Positions 1 through 11,843 of a DNA stretch of 60,000 nucleotides are shown here, piece by piece (the stretch's first letter is position 1; each line of letters begins with the position of its first letter). A program made the translations under genes and the position numbers. The notes under the pieces were generated by a model that was given only the letters and a program-made list of their open reading frames with translations, was not told the DNA's origin and searched no databases. This DNA comes from Symsagittifera roscoffensis (taxonomy: Eukaryota; Xenacoelomorpha; Acoela; Convolutidae): the NCBI RefSeq assembly GCF_963678635.1, contig NC_087064.1:77453620-77513619 (forward strand). The letters run 5' to 3'.

Positions 1-1150
1 AATAGATAAAAATTAGAAAATTGGACTCATAGTTTGTTAAGATTCAGCATTGAAGCAATCAAGATCAAGTACCAGAAATTGGCGTTACAGGTTGAACTCT
101 AACCGATGTTTCAGCTTAGAATACTGAAGCTTTTGTGACAAACATAACTGTTATTGAGATTAAAAGATTTAAAAAAACCATTAACCGTTTTCCAAAAAAT
201 ATAACATGTGCTAACCTAATGGCAAACGTCCCACGTTTCGCTCCAAACACATTTCGCCTCTCTTAAATCTAGTGGCACATTTCGGCCCTCACACATTTCT
301 CCCCTAATAATTTCACACATTTCGTCCTCGCACGTTTTGCCCCTAACTTATTACACAGTTAATTAATGCCGCTTTCTTAATGTACATTTTAGGGGCGAAA
401 TGTGCCAGTAATTTATGGGGGACCAAATGTGTGTGGGACGAAATTTGCCAGTAATTTATGAGGGGCGAAACGTGTGAGAAGCGAAATGTGAATACCCCAA
501 ATGGCTGGTATTGGTTAAAATTGACCCTAATTTTAACGATGTAAATACATGTCTGGTCGCTGCCAGTTGGTTTGTCTTCTGTGATGTGTCAAATTGGCTA
601 GAGTATTCTTTGTATCATTTTTAAAAGAATTTAAACAGTTTCTCCGAATTCGATGTCGCTGTCTTCTGTCCATTGTTGTTGCAGCAATAGTGTTGAGATA
701 AGTTCATTAATCAAACGTTTTGAAATTCGGATTATTGTAGAAAACGGTTTAAGTATTGGGCGACTTATCGAAAATGGTGTAAGAAAAGGGTGCACAGGTA
801 AACGCTGATTGAGTTTCTAAATTCTTTCCCCGAGCTTCGCAGTCTAAAAAGTTGATGGATGTCAAACTTCAAAAATTTGACAGATAACACCCTTAGGCCT
901 TTTATGTATAACTTTAGTCTCTCGGCAAACTTGTGTAACAGTTGAGAGATACCTAGACATTCTTCGTTAAAATACCGTACCAATGCAAAACTAAAGTTCA
1001 GGCACTCAGATACAGTCATCAGTGGTCAAAACTTTCCAAAACGGACTTAGTGACTCTTGTTTGCAAAAAACTGTCTGCGGAAAAACATATTGTCTACATT
1101 TTCTGAGACTAATAGGAGAACTCAGAAAACGTATTTGATCAATTTAAGAA
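1..1150. other. Intergenic DNA left of the EGF-like gene
   Basis: No exon with recognisable protein similarity or convincing splice sites was found. The stretch is AT-rich and contains one structured repeat at 225-500, listed separately. The short open frames here have no recognisable domain and are treated as chance. Confidence 0.5.
225..500. repeat. Inverted array of a CACATTTCGCC-like motif
   Basis: Between about 225 and 345 the + strand repeats variants of CACATTTCGYCC roughly every 20-40 bp. After an AT-rich centre (about 345-390) the same motif recurs in reverse complement (GGGGCGAAATGTG, GGACGAAATTTG, GCGAAACGTGTG) to about 490. The result is an imperfect palindrome built from short repeated units, probably a foldback or MITE-like element. 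No transposase is present. Confidence 0.6.
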
Positions 1151-1184
1151 AGATTGTCAAGCTTTTCATTTTGTTCATTCCCCG

Positions 1185-1575
1185 TAACTTTTAAAATCCC
1201 CGTAACTTTTCAAAAAATAAGCCTCGTTCAGCACTTTTTTCTCATTGTCTACACTTTTTTGAGGTGGACCATTCAAAGCACCTTTTATTGTACGTTAGGT
1301 TCGAATTTCAACTCGCTATTATTCTCAAAGGTCCAATTAATTATTTATAAACAGAGTGAGATTCTGAATTTCAATCTTCGTCAAAATCCCCATAGCTTTC
1401 TAAAGTTATGACTTGTTCAACGTTTTTTTCATTGTCTACTCTTTTTTTTCGAGGTGAATTAATTCAAAGCACTTTTTATTATCTGTTAGTTTCAATTTTC
1501 AACACGCTATTATTCTCCAAGGCCCAATTAACTAGATAAACTGACTGAGAGTCTAAATTTCAAATTTCTAATTTT
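1185..1575 (+). repeat. Two-copy ~190-bp tandem repeat upstream of the EGF-like gene
   Basis: The string CATTGTCTAC followed by a T-run and GAGGTG occurs near 1243 and again near 1430. The flanking sequence (TTCAAAGCAC, CGCTATTATTCTC, CCAATTAA) repeats in the same order, giving a period near 190 bp. The block ends about 80 bp before the proposed start codon at 1656, so it occupies the likely promoter or 5'UTR. Any regulatory role is inference. Confidence 0.65.
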
Positions 1576-1655
1576 AATATTCGTCAAAATTCTAAATTCC
1601 ATTCTAAATTCTAGATTTCCATCTTCGTCAAAAATAAGCTCAAGAAAAAAACTTC

Positions 1656-1704
1656 ATGTCTCTGCTGGTTCTCGGCCTTGCGTTTGGGTTTGTCAGCAAA
1701 ACAG
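1656..1704 (+). CDS. EGF-like secreted peptide, exon 1 (signal peptide)
   Basis: First coding exon of a three-exon gene (1656-1704, 1999-2119, 7632-7683) encoding a 73-residue protein. This exon starts at ATG and encodes MSLLVLGLAFGFVSKT, a short hydrophobic run typical of a secretory signal sequence. It ends in phase 1 at CAG|GTAACG. Joining the three exons gives one open frame with a single complete EGF module and no transmembrane segment, so the product should be secreted. Such small single-EGF proteins act as growth-factor-like ligands; in some lineages they are venom peptides. Nothing in the sequence decides between these. The exon is short, so its call rests on the phase-matched join to exon 2. 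Confidence 0.75.
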
Positions 1705-1998
1705 GTAACGTTTTTTGAATTTAGTGACAGCGACAGCACCCATCATTAATTTGACCACTTCACCGCCAAAAGGCCAACCTAAACCAACCTTCTCGAACTT
1801 TTCTTCATTATTTTGCTGTCACAAAAGATTCTTGTTTCTCCTTCAGAAGAAAATGGTCGACTTAGAAAAAGGTCGGCATTGAAAAATTTCTAAAACAATT
1901 TCTGGCTTTGCAATTAAATGATAAATTTATTGCGAATTCACATTATTTTTGTGGTTTAAACTATTGGAGTATTCACAATTGAAAACTCAGATGTTTAG

Positions 1999-2119
1999 TG
2001 GGAGCTTGGGAACAAGTAGATAACGATGAAACCTGTCCGCCCGAATACGATGATTTCTGTTTCAATGGAGGCACTTGTTTTTATCGTACTATGAATTCTG
2101 TGAAGTTCATTGGATGCTA
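1999..2119 (+). CDS. EGF-like secreted peptide, exon 2 (Cys1-Cys4)
   Basis: The exon begins after TTTAG and ends at GCTA|GTAAGT, a near-perfect donor. Joined in phase to exon 1 it encodes a short acidic linker and then CPPEYDDFCFNGGTC, the first three EGF cysteines spaced C-x7-C-x5-C, followed by twelve residues and the fourth cysteine. The FNGGTC core is the hallmark of EGF-type ligands. This exon supplies most of the domain evidence. No stop interrupts the frame, and the last codon is split 2+1 with exon 3. Confidence 0.88.
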
Positions 2120-2687
2120 GTAAGTATCATGTCCCAAAAATCAAATTCATTCATATAAATAGAATTCTATTGAGGACATGATTAAAATGCTCAATTCAAA
2201 AATCTCAGAACATGATTTTTTCTGCAAATTTACTCTCTAGGGAAAACATGGACGTACGAGCTGATTTGTTGAGCTCTCTACGGATATTCGTTTTTCTGCC
2301 TCAGATAAATTAACTAAATAAATTTCTTTTGTTATTTGCTAGGCTGAGAAATGTTGCCGCAACCGCACCCATCGACCCATCGGGGTCCTGGATCAATAGG
2401 AATTTTGACTGAGAGGAGGTTACCATAGTTTTTTATCATTGCAATTTTAGAAAAAAAATCAAGAAAGTCAATTGGAAGGTGTTTTGTGGATTGTAATTAA
2501 CCAATTAGGCAAATGGAAATTTTTCATAAAAAAAGACCTGGAAAAGCAAATTTTATTACTCTGGAATCGTCAAACTGGTGACTATAATAACTTACTAGCA
2601 TTATCAAAATTCTATGAAAAATTTAGAGTAGAAAAAAAACATTGTTTTAACATTTCTAAGATACGATAAAAAACGCGCAATTTTATA

Positions 2688-3663
2688 CACAAAGGCGAAG
2701 CGGAGCTTCACACTACCAGCTATACAACACAACCATAAGAAATAGGTCGAAAAAAAAGTTTAAAATGTTGAAAAAAATTAGATGAACCAAAATTTTCGTA
2801 TATCTAGATAGCAAGCAACAAGGGGCCCAGCTAAAGATAGAGGTGTGTGTTTGATATTAAATGAAATTGCTATCCTGATGCTCCTAAAAAAATGTGATTT
2901 CAAAAATTGGACTTTACTCAAAACCTTAGTTGTTTCTCCATTAAAATAATAGAGAAGAGTAAGACATTTTGTAATCAATTTTCCAAAAAAAATCTTACGA
3001 AAAATTAAGGAGCCGCCGCTTCTGCAGGAACCATTAATGCAACGGGTTCTTTCAGTTGAATTTTTCATCTCAGGTTTTTTGTGTAAATTTTAGGAAAATT
3101 CAAAGTTTTTAAAAAACGATCCAAAGTTCTAAAAAATGATCAAACGTTTTTCGTTTTCGCGTAAAGTCAAAACGTTTGAAAAATACTGTCAAAGTTTCAA
3201 AAATTCGACTTGTTTGAAGGCCAAAGCTTTTTAAAAACAAACTGGGCATGGCCAGTTATAAAAATAGGCTTTCAACAAACTGTTCTTTTGATTAAATCTA
3301 TGATATCAGATTTGGCAGGATAGTTAGCGAGAAAAAACCAAAAAACGGTCAACTAAGCAAAAAGCAAAGAATCATAGCTTTTTGTGTGAACAAATAGGGC
3401 GTTACCGCTGATGCTGAATCGATTCACTGTACCTGTAATTCTGATTGAACCCAAAATCCCAAATTTGGGAGGGTTGTTCTCGAGAAATGTCGAAAACTTC
3501 AAAATTCAGGCATAACCGTTACTTCCAGGCTAAATTGACCGGGAACCCATAGAAGTTTGAATTCAATATGAACCAAGATGCAAGTAATTTTGTTAAGTAA
3601 GCTGTTAACCCGAAAAAAATTCTGCATTCCAGTTTGATAACGCTTGCTAATCGCAAGCGTAAA
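2688..3663 (+). repeat. Hairpin-ended interspersed element (GGAGCTTC subfamily)
   Basis: The left end ACACAAAGGCGAAGCGGAGC is a relative of the ACACAGAGGCGAAGC terminus seen at many loci here, and it contains a GCGAAGC/GCTTC hairpin. The right end has AACCCGAAAAAA, then GATAACGCTTGC, a 5-nt loop and GCAAGCG, a strong hairpin also found at 31000 and 56700. No protein-coding capacity was seen. It is likely a non-autonomous transposon, class uncertain. Confidence 0.6.
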
Positions 3664-4135
3664 GAAACAAAAATCTGTGCGCGATAAAGTTGTTGTATGA
3701 CGCACAAAATCCTTGGGTAAGAAAACATTTCCGTGGTTGCAAATAACACCAAATTTAAACAAATTCTCATTTGAACGATTTTGATTTTTATGGAATTGGA
3801 TGGTCTCCATAGCCATAAAACTGTTACTTGCTCAGATTACATTGATGCTGGTGATAAATCTAACGATGGAGTTCACCCAAATGACAAAAATTTAATGCAA
3901 AGTTATCTAAAAAGTCAAGGTTGCCGGATGGCTACAAGTGATATTCAAGCGAGCCTCAAATCACCTCAAATCACCTTTGTTTTCTCATGTTGTTGTCTAC
4001 TGCGTACTCAACTTAATATTTTAGTCGAACACTACGGAAAGTTTAAAAAAAATGTATCTCAGTTGTGAAGATTTTAACAATTTTCGAATAAGTGGGCCTC
4101 AATGTTTTACTACATACTCTGACTTTGTAGTAGTT

Positions 4136-4432
4136 AGAACATAGTTGCAAGATGCCCGAGGGAAAAAGAGCCCGGCCTGAGGGCACGAAGTGCCCGATGG
4201 CTGCTCTTTTGCCCGAGGCCATCTTCAACTATGTTCTAAGTGTTGAAGAGTATGTTTTTGCTCTTTCTGTCTGGTTTTGCTCTTTCAATTGTCTTTCAAA
4301 AGAAGAGCCCGGAAAAGTGCGCGAAACTATGCAAAAGATTTCTTTTTTCATTCATGCGTTCTAATATTTCATTTTTCATTCATGCCTTGAAAGAACATGT
4401 GTGAAAGAGCAAAAACATACTCTTCAGTTATT
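4136..4432. repeat. Nested palindromes inside the EGF-gene intron
   Basis: GAACATAGTTG near 4137 pairs with CAACTATGTTC near 4227. Inside lie GCCCGAGGG and GGGCACGAAGTGCCC hairpins, giving a GC-rich cruciform in AT-rich DNA. A second inverted pair follows: AGAGTATGTTTTTGCTCTTTC (near 4240) against its complement near 4410. This looks like a foldback or MITE-type element. The two open frames that cross it are by-products of the palindrome. Confidence 0.65.
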
Positions 4433-7400
4433 TACTTGATAACTTAACTGTATACTAAATTTAACGCACCTTCTTTTTCAGTAAGTTTCAAAACAAATTC
4501 AGACTATCAGTCAATATATGAAGTTTTGATGTTTGAAGATTTTTTGAAAAAATAACCAAATTGTCGGTTAATTCGATTCTACTAAATCGAGTGCCAAAGC
4601 ATTCAAAGCAAAAACAATGAATGCTGTGATGAAAAACCATTCATGAAGTCTCATTTGCTATCGCAACTGAAACTTGGGAAAAAGAAATATCTGAGGAACT
4701 TTCGAGTAATCATCGTAGTTGTTTTCCACCAATGTGATGTCAATGTTTTACTGGTACTAAATACCTGATTTCTGCTGGTATGTGATTTTCTTCTACTTGT
4801 AATTAAAAAAGGTGTGGACCGATTGGTATCGAACCTAAACGTTTATCTCAATTTTTAAAGTTTGATAGCAGTTTTTTTAGGTAACTTTGGGTCGAATTTG
4901 GATCGACAAGAAAAACAAAAGTCCTTAAAAATGTTAAATCATGTCCGAAAAAGGTTCCTAAAATCTTGAATTTTTGATGATTGTGAAAAAAAAGATGTGT
5001 TCAGCTTTGACAAAAAATCAGAATAATTTGTTTCCATAACTTTTGATAAAAAAGTTTTGAAATTTGAAGATTCAGCCCAATATTTTATGTCTTAGAAAAA
5101 GGCTTGCAAAAATCTATCAATAAAACCAAACTGTACTTAATGATTTGTGTCTTGAATTCCTTAGTTTTACCCGTCGCCAGTAATAGCGGAACATGATTTG
5201 GCAGATCACAACAGAAAACAACGATCGTCTGAATCGTGAATTAAACTAGGGCGTAAACGTTTGGTTAATGAAAAAAATTACAGACGTTATTATCTACTCT
5301 TAAATACATACAATATACTCTGTACAAATACTTAATGTAGAATAAGTTATACCGGAATTTTAATAGTTGAAAAACTTCGATTCTTTTACCGAAAAAACAT
5401 CTTAAATAGAAAAAAGACTAAAATCTTACAACCTTAAATCCAAATGCTATAAAATCATAATCTATTGTTTAAAATCAATTGAAAAAAAAATTATTGTCAG
5501 AGTTTTCAAAAGCTGGAGTACAGGCCGAGAAATGGAATGAATTACCCAAAAATCGAGGACGATTAAGAAAAAACCATCTTAAAATCAAAATTAAAAAGCT
5601 TTTATAAAGTTTACGTGAAAAAGTGTCAGTCAACAAAAACATTGGAGATCTTAAATCATATATGTGTCTTAACCTTGATAATATAATTTTACGGTTTAGG
5701 AGCCAGTCTTTTTTGTTGAATTCTTTTTTTGTTTTGATCAGTAAACTCTTATCATAACACCTGTGTACTTAAACCTTCTCTTAATGTTGAAACATTACTT
5801 GTTTGTCAAAAATAGTAGTTTAAAGTCCATCAACTTCACACAAAAATTAAAGTATTACGTCGTAAATACTGATAATTATTGATAGTCTTTTTCAAAAAGC
5901 TTGAAACTTTCAATCAGATTAATTAGTGTTCCAAGAAATTTTTGACTACGAAAAATTAGCATCGAAATTTTTGAACCCAGAACACGTCAAAGGTCTGTTT
6001 AAACCTTTATGCAGAAACAAATCTGCATCAGCAATAAGTATTTTTGTTTGCGTTTGCCTTTCACTAATGATATTTGCTGAGAATTGAACATATTTGTTAG
6101 TTTTGGCATAACTGTTGATGAAACTTGGATTGACTTGATGATTTTGGGTAGCCTCATAGAAATTAACTTTTTCTCAATACAAAAAAATAAAGCAGAGCTT
6201 CGGGCCACTTGCGGTACTACATAAAAATAGCATTGAAAGCTACCAAACAGAAAAAATTCAAAAAATCACAACTGCAAAACTTCGAACATTTGCAAGTAAC
6301 GATGCTTTTTTGAGGATACTGGTTTAAAAAATAATCACCGGCATTAGAAAAAAATTCAAAGCTGAAACTTATTGTTATTCTCTCACCCTCCGGAAACTCA
6401 CAAAAAAATTTATATGCGCGGATAACTTCCTTGATTTTTTTGTATATCCACTGAAGTGTCAAATGATTTTAGTGGTTTTGTTAAAATAAGTTAACCCGAA
6501 AAAGTCAATATTCCGATTGGATAACGCTTGTTAATTGCAGGTACAATGAACCAAGATATGCAATGATTGAACAAGTTGTTACCTCAAATTCTGCCAAACA
6601 AATTCTTATCACAAAAAATTGTATATTCTTATTGAATATCGCTTGCAAATTGCAAGCGTGAAAAATCGCATCACTCTGATTGACAATTTGAAAAGAATTT
6701 CGAGCCTTTCATTTAAAAGTTTTCGAAAGTTGCGCGTTTTTTTAGACTATTTGACCAAATAAGCAAACATAAAGACCATGCGTAGCTATCATCTACGAAA
6801 TCTCGGAATATTTACAGCACTGTACGCAAATCAACTTGATCGAGACGAAATATTTTTTCTTAGATTTTGACGGAACGCAAAAACAACGTCTTTGTTTTGA
6901 CTTTTGAACCAAGTTCGGTTTTGTTTTCCTTAGGTTAATTTATCTTTCAAAAATTTTCTGGTAATTAAAATAATTTTTGACTGATAACTCTCAAATTCCA
7001 TCGATGATTGGTAATCTTGAGCTCAAAAAGTAGAAATATAATTTCGCTTGTGGTCAATTTTGCTTGAGGAAATATAATTTTTGTAACACTTTAAAGGATT
7101 GATAAAAGGGTAAATTAACACAGCTTTGAGTTATACGCGCTGTTATGCATTTGTCAAAGATGCTCACCATATAAGCGCAAATTATTTGAGCGCGGTTACG
7201 TTATCTGAATTTCAACACGCTCAAACAATTTTTTTCGATTCAAAGTTAAGCCATTTCAATCGTTTTTTTAAAAGTATTAGTTGCCGGGATAATGAACCAA
7301 CAACAAATTTACGGCCAGCGAATATTTCAGACATACTAAAAAACTCCCAACATGTAGGATTCCACCCTGATGCTAGCGAGCAGTCGTTTCAAATTTTCTT

Positions 7401-7631
7401 CGAATAGCTTGAAAAACGTTTTAATGATGACAAGTACAAACATTTGATAAATTGAAACGAAACCTTTTCGGGCACTTTTCGGAAGGCTTTGATCAAAATT
7501 TTTTCTGAAAAAATGAAATATTTGATACTGATTAAGGAACGCTTTTAAATACAGTTACACACAACTAAGTTGCGTCCTTTAATTAAGAGTATACTGAAAA
7601 AATGTGATACTGATGATGCTTTTGTTTTCAG

Positions 7632-7683
7632 CTGTCCGCTGCACACGCAAGGGCGTCAATGTGAAGAGTATGACCCCAGATAG
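7632..7683 (+). CDS. EGF-like secreted peptide, exon 3 (Cys5-Cys6 and stop)
   Basis: A strong acceptor (TTTTGTTTTCAG) precedes a 52-nt exon that completes the split Tyr codon and encodes CPLHTQGRQCEEYDPR then TAG. The full spacing is C-x7-C-x5-C-x12-C-x-C-x8-C, which matches the EGF family. The usual Arg just before the sixth cysteine is Gln here, with Arg one position earlier, so binding to an EGF-receptor-type partner should not be assumed. The protein stops seven residues after Cys6 with no membrane anchor. An ATTAAA at about 7762 could be the poly(A) signal. Confidence 0.85.
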
Positions 7684-9191
7684 CTGTCAGGTTCTCATTC
7701 ATCGATCATGCTGAGCTACTGATATCACAGAGTTACTCTCCATTTAGTATTTTAACTGTTTATTAAACGAAATTTTTTTTCTTGCTGGTGTTTTAATTTA
7801 AAAATGCTCACCATTTTGTGTCTAGTTTTGTTAATAATATCACAATTTAAAGTATAAAAACTCACCTCACTAATGGTTATTCATCAGCTTCAATGGCTCA
7901 TAATTTTCTTGACTTGTTTATTTGAAGCAGACGACATCGTTAAAAACGTAGTTGCAGCGACATGCTTGTGCCTTGCGTAGCGTTGATATTAGGAAGCGGT
8001 TTACAATGCAATTGTTTGGGGTTTCAAATTCTATTTGGTGATTTGAAGTCCATACTTGTACTTATTCAATGGTTTTCGCTGCATATCTGTTCGTTGCTCA
8101 AATAGCCTCCATCCGATTCCATTGGTGTCAGGGATGTTTGAGGTACGAGGTAGATTTAAGAGGCGGTAGCCCTTGAAATCAAGTTTTGCACGTGAATTCA
8201 ATAAGGGCGGCTTCGTTTAGTTAATTTCTGCAAACTTTAATAGCAAAAACTTTAGAAGAAAATTCATCGAATTCAGTTAAATATAAACAAAGAACCGTCA
8301 AATGTTTTTGCAAAAATCTTCTCTAAATTGTTGTACATAATCAGAAATATCATCGACGTTATCAAAACTTTGTCATCATCCGAACAAAAATTTCATCAAA
8401 AAAACGGATCGTGATTTTCACTTCACTCAAAGTTCGTTTTTGTAATTCTGAATTTACACCATTAATTAATGTGTCAGATTCTATGTATTTAGGTTCTGCA
8501 ATTCCAATAGATTCGGCCGCAGTTCTCCCTGAATTAGATTGCTATATTTTGAAATGATTTAGCAACACAAGAAATTCATTTTTTCTTCATGACCTGCTTG
8601 TTTCAATCATTTTAAAAAATAAAGAACAAGACGAAGATAAATTAGTCGTTCGTTTGCAGTTGTTCCAACAATTTGCAATTATTATATGAGCAAAAAGTAC
8701 CAAAAAAAATTGATCACATCGTGGAGAAAAAACATTTAGAGACCACCAATTACACACTTGGTTTTTCCGAGAACACTTCGACAGCAATATTACAATTAAG
8801 TGCCATTTTTTCAGAATCGAATCGATATTTAAAATTATTATTTTTTCAGGCAACATAAAATGGTATTGACTTTGCCTTTCGTTTTGTGTGCAATTAAGAA
8901 TATCCGATTCCTATGGAAGTAGCACAATGTTCGACCACATTGATTTGAGCACGGAAAATCCAAAAAAAAAGTTTTTACTTTACACAGAGAATATTTTCGG
9001 GAAATTCGCTATACAACGGGAAATTAATCGAAAAAAAAGAAGTCAAAAAAATATGGAGCTGCCTAAAAACTAGATCTATCAAAATGAATAAAGCTAGTTG
9101 AAAAAAGAAAGAAAAAAGAATTTGGAAGAAAACACTAAAGGGTGAAAAATGCCCTCTCCCAATCAAAATACCCACACACGCACACAAACAG
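7684..9191. other. Intergenic DNA, no gene seen
   Basis: AT-rich sequence following the EGF-like gene. No exon, RNA gene or clear mobile-element terminus was recognised. Short open frames around 8587-9187 have low-complexity translations rich in Lys, Asn, Phe and Ser. Confidence 0.45.
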
Positions 9192-9417
9192 TTTCTTCGG
9201 TAATCACAAGACGCAATATAAGGTCACTAATCCGATAATATATAGGCCGAAACCAATTTTAAAAAAACGAAGATTTTACGCAAAAAAAACTATACAAGTC
9301 ATTACAACCTTGACTAGTATACTTTTTTGCGCAAAACCTTAGTTTTATTTATTTGATTTCGGCCCATATATTATCGGATTAGTGACCTTATATTGCTTCT
9401 TGTGATTACCGAGGAAG
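9192..9417. repeat. ~225-bp foldback element with ~100-bp arms
   Basis: The left arm runs from TTCTTCGGTAATCACAAG through AAGGTCACTAATCCGATAAT and TAGGCCGAAA. It is matched in reverse complement by the right arm ending in CTTGTGATTACCGAGG. The loop lies near 9300-9320. The arms match with few differences and no coding sequence is present, so a MITE or foldback element is likely. I could not define a target-site duplication. Confidence 0.75.
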
Positions 9418-9522
9418 TAAATCAAAACACTAAAATCAATTACAATGTAACTTGAATACAACGAGAAAAAAGCTAATCTGTGACGCGGTAACTTAGCCGA
9501 CAAAACATAAGCAGACAAATAA

Positions 9523-10135
9523 CAAGGATAGCGGTTACTGTGCAAGTAGCACAGTAGGTTCCCACAATGGTCTCAATTTTTTTTTCAAAGTTAAGTCGTT
9601 TTTTTTCTGCGTGGTGTGATTAAAGGATCTGAACAAAAAACTAGAAATTAGACATATTCGACAGTCATAGTGAAATGAGCAAATTGGAATTTTTTGTAGA
9701 AAAATTACTAGAACAGCAAAAAAAATAAAAGCAAATTGTGATTTTTTAACGTTTTTGTTTCCAAAAAAGCGCTAAAATACTAAGAAAAACCAACTTTAGT
9801 TAGGAAAATTTAAATTTTAACCGCTGATATTAGGCAATTGTAAGCTTTTAAGCTATCAAAATAAACGCCTAATCAAAATTAAGCTATTGTAAGCCTGCTC
9901 GCCGAATAAGAAGAACAATCAAAAATTTCAAACTGGATCTTCTCAACAAGGTGAAAGTTTTTTGAACATTTAAAATGTTTTTCGAATCACGACTGAAAGT
10001 GCTTTAAAATGATATATCATTCAACTCTTTCTGATGATTATTTGTGGTAGCCGACATTTCGTGTAAAACAAAAAAACTAAAACACCCTAATACAAAACTT
10101 CTCCTCATTTTTTAAAGGGTCGGAACAAAAAGCCA
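9523..10135 (+). repeat. Interspersed element with ACTGTGC/GCACAGT terminal hairpin
   Basis: Begins with GATAGCGGTTACTGTGC, a 5-nt loop and GCACAGT. About 600 bp later it ends with AAAACAAAAAAACTAAAACAC and GGGTCGGAACAA. The same start and end recur at 31211-31605, and the start alone recurs inverted at about 26465-26502 beside the POP5 splice donor. Non-coding. Confidence 0.6.
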
Positions 10136-10180
10136 ACAATTTTTCTTGAAATGGAATATTTCTTAACTAAAAAATACTGG

Positions 10181-10246
10181 CCCTGTCAGATTTGAACCCG
10201 GGACCGTTGCCGTCCCAGGCATATTCGTTACCTCCACAAGAGGCGC
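10181..10246 (-). repeat. tRNA-like segment (degenerate, SINE-type)
   Basis: On the - strand GGTTCAAATC fits the pol III B box and is preceded by tRNA-like D and anticodon-arm sequence (GGAGGTAACG, CCTGGGACGGC). The arms do not fold into a clean cloverleaf. A related copy lies at about 30723-30785. It is interpreted as a tRNA-derived part of a dispersed repeat, not a functional tRNA gene. Confidence 0.5.
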
Positions 10247-10249
10247 AAA

Positions 10250-11843
10250 GATATTTAACTCATAATGAGCTAAACCTAAAATTAGCATTTCTAATTTTGA
10301 CTATTCAGTAAACCAAGTTATTTAAGGGAAAAAACGACTACCCGGTTGCAGTACAGTTGCTTTCTCAACGGTAAAAATTTAAAGCTTTAGATTTCTTTTT
10401 TCTCGGAATTTTTTTTCAAGGTGGAATTGGGTACAAAAAAGCGAACCTGAGCTTTCCTAATAGCGAAATACCGCTAAAATCAGAAAAACCAATTGGTGAG
10501 TTCAGTTTCATGATATTTCCTGTAATTTAGTCTGAACAACGGAAAAATCCAGACAAATTTTTCAAAACCTTGGTAAATTTTTTTGCAATTTTTTTTGGAA
10601 TCCGAATCAGAATCACGAATTCAAGGACTTTCATAAATTGTGGTTCAAAAATGAACTGAAGACTTTAAATTGAACTTGAGGTTAAATATAGATATTGTGT
10701 CGCCTTTATTAAATGTTTTGATGCCTCAATACTAAGCATAAGCCGTTGAAGTTCAACTCATTTACATGATGCACTGAAAACTACTAAAACTTCCATTCCA
10801 TTGATAGTTTGAGCATTGGTTCGAATCGACTATCAAAAAACTGACAGTTGACTTTCATCAGTATCAAAGAACAATCATGTTGTATTTTTTCTGTTGAACC
10901 CTCCTTCGCTTTTTCAATAACTAAAAGAAAAATTGCGTTAAAAGTAAAATTTCATTGATCTAGCTGTCGAACAATTACAGTATGATAGAAAATGCCCCTT
11001 CATAATCAATGTATAACCGAAATAGCGCACTCAAATTCGATCAAATTCAACACAAGGCCACTGCGAACTGAATTCACTGCAGAGTAAAAAAGCAACAGGA
11101 CTTCTCTTTAATTTCATTTTCTAAAGCGACTAATGGTGAACTGGTTTCATATAAAACTGATCTGTTTAACTGATTTACACTAGGCTAATAATCACAAATT
11201 ATGCATTTAGAAGGATATTATGCTCAAAAGCAGAATTATTGCAACAACGATGAAAATTAGAGGAAACAATATCAGCCATTAAAGATGATTGGAGGTCAAA
11301 CATTTACGACTCTGTCAAATAATTTAAAACTGATTTTCGACGTGTTATGACAAAAAAAACTCCAATTTACTTAAATTACAAAATGTATTGGAGGCAAGTA
11401 AGTATTGATATATCTTCAATATAATATGTCATTTAAGGCAGAATTTTAACTCATCATTGCAACCTTTCGAAGTGATTGAAGGAAGCGAGAAGCAAGCCCT
11501 GCAAGCGACATCAAGCTTTCGCATGAAAAGACGGAACTCGAAAGATCACAGACGAAGGGTGATTTCATTGGTATCTATTTGCCATTTAGAAAAATATAGC
11601 CACCATTTGCAGTAGATTCGGCAGAGGAGGGAGGTGATTTACTATGCGATACTAATGTGAAGATATGGTATAAATAGAGAGCACCCTATATTAACAACTA
11701 AAACAACGCAACCGCTAAAAAAACTCAACTTAGAAGAATCTATATGTAAAGCACTGCTATACTATTATTAACGACCACCAATCTCAAATCGCTGATTCAT
11801 AATTGCAAATTATCGAAACATTTAAATTAAAAAGTGAGTTGTA
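10250..11843. other. 3' flank of the MAP7-like gene
   Basis: No coding exon recognised. A TATAAATAG string on the + strand near 11669 resembles a TATA box, but no gene starts downstream of it on that strand because the MAP7-like gene runs the other way. The 3'UTR of the MAP7-like gene should lie here. Confidence 0.45.

Larger units (their letters stand above)
2120..7631 (+). other. Intron 2 of the EGF-like gene (5.5 kb)
   Basis: The intron is bounded by GTAAGT and TTTTCAG. It holds a hairpin-ended repeat (2688-3663), a nested palindrome (4136-4432) and hairpin ends of the same repeat superfamily at about 6493-6543 and 6600-6663 (GATAACGCTTG...). The rest is AT-rich, with short open frames that match nothing I recognise. 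Confidence 0.7.

Noticed and set aside
3781-4068. 95-codon + strand frame in the EGF-gene intron
   Set aside because: No domain, low-quality start and no splice evidence.
7126-7407. 93-codon + strand frame before EGF exon 3
   Set aside because: Starts at a non-ATG codon, resembles no family and lies within the intron supported by strong splice sites.
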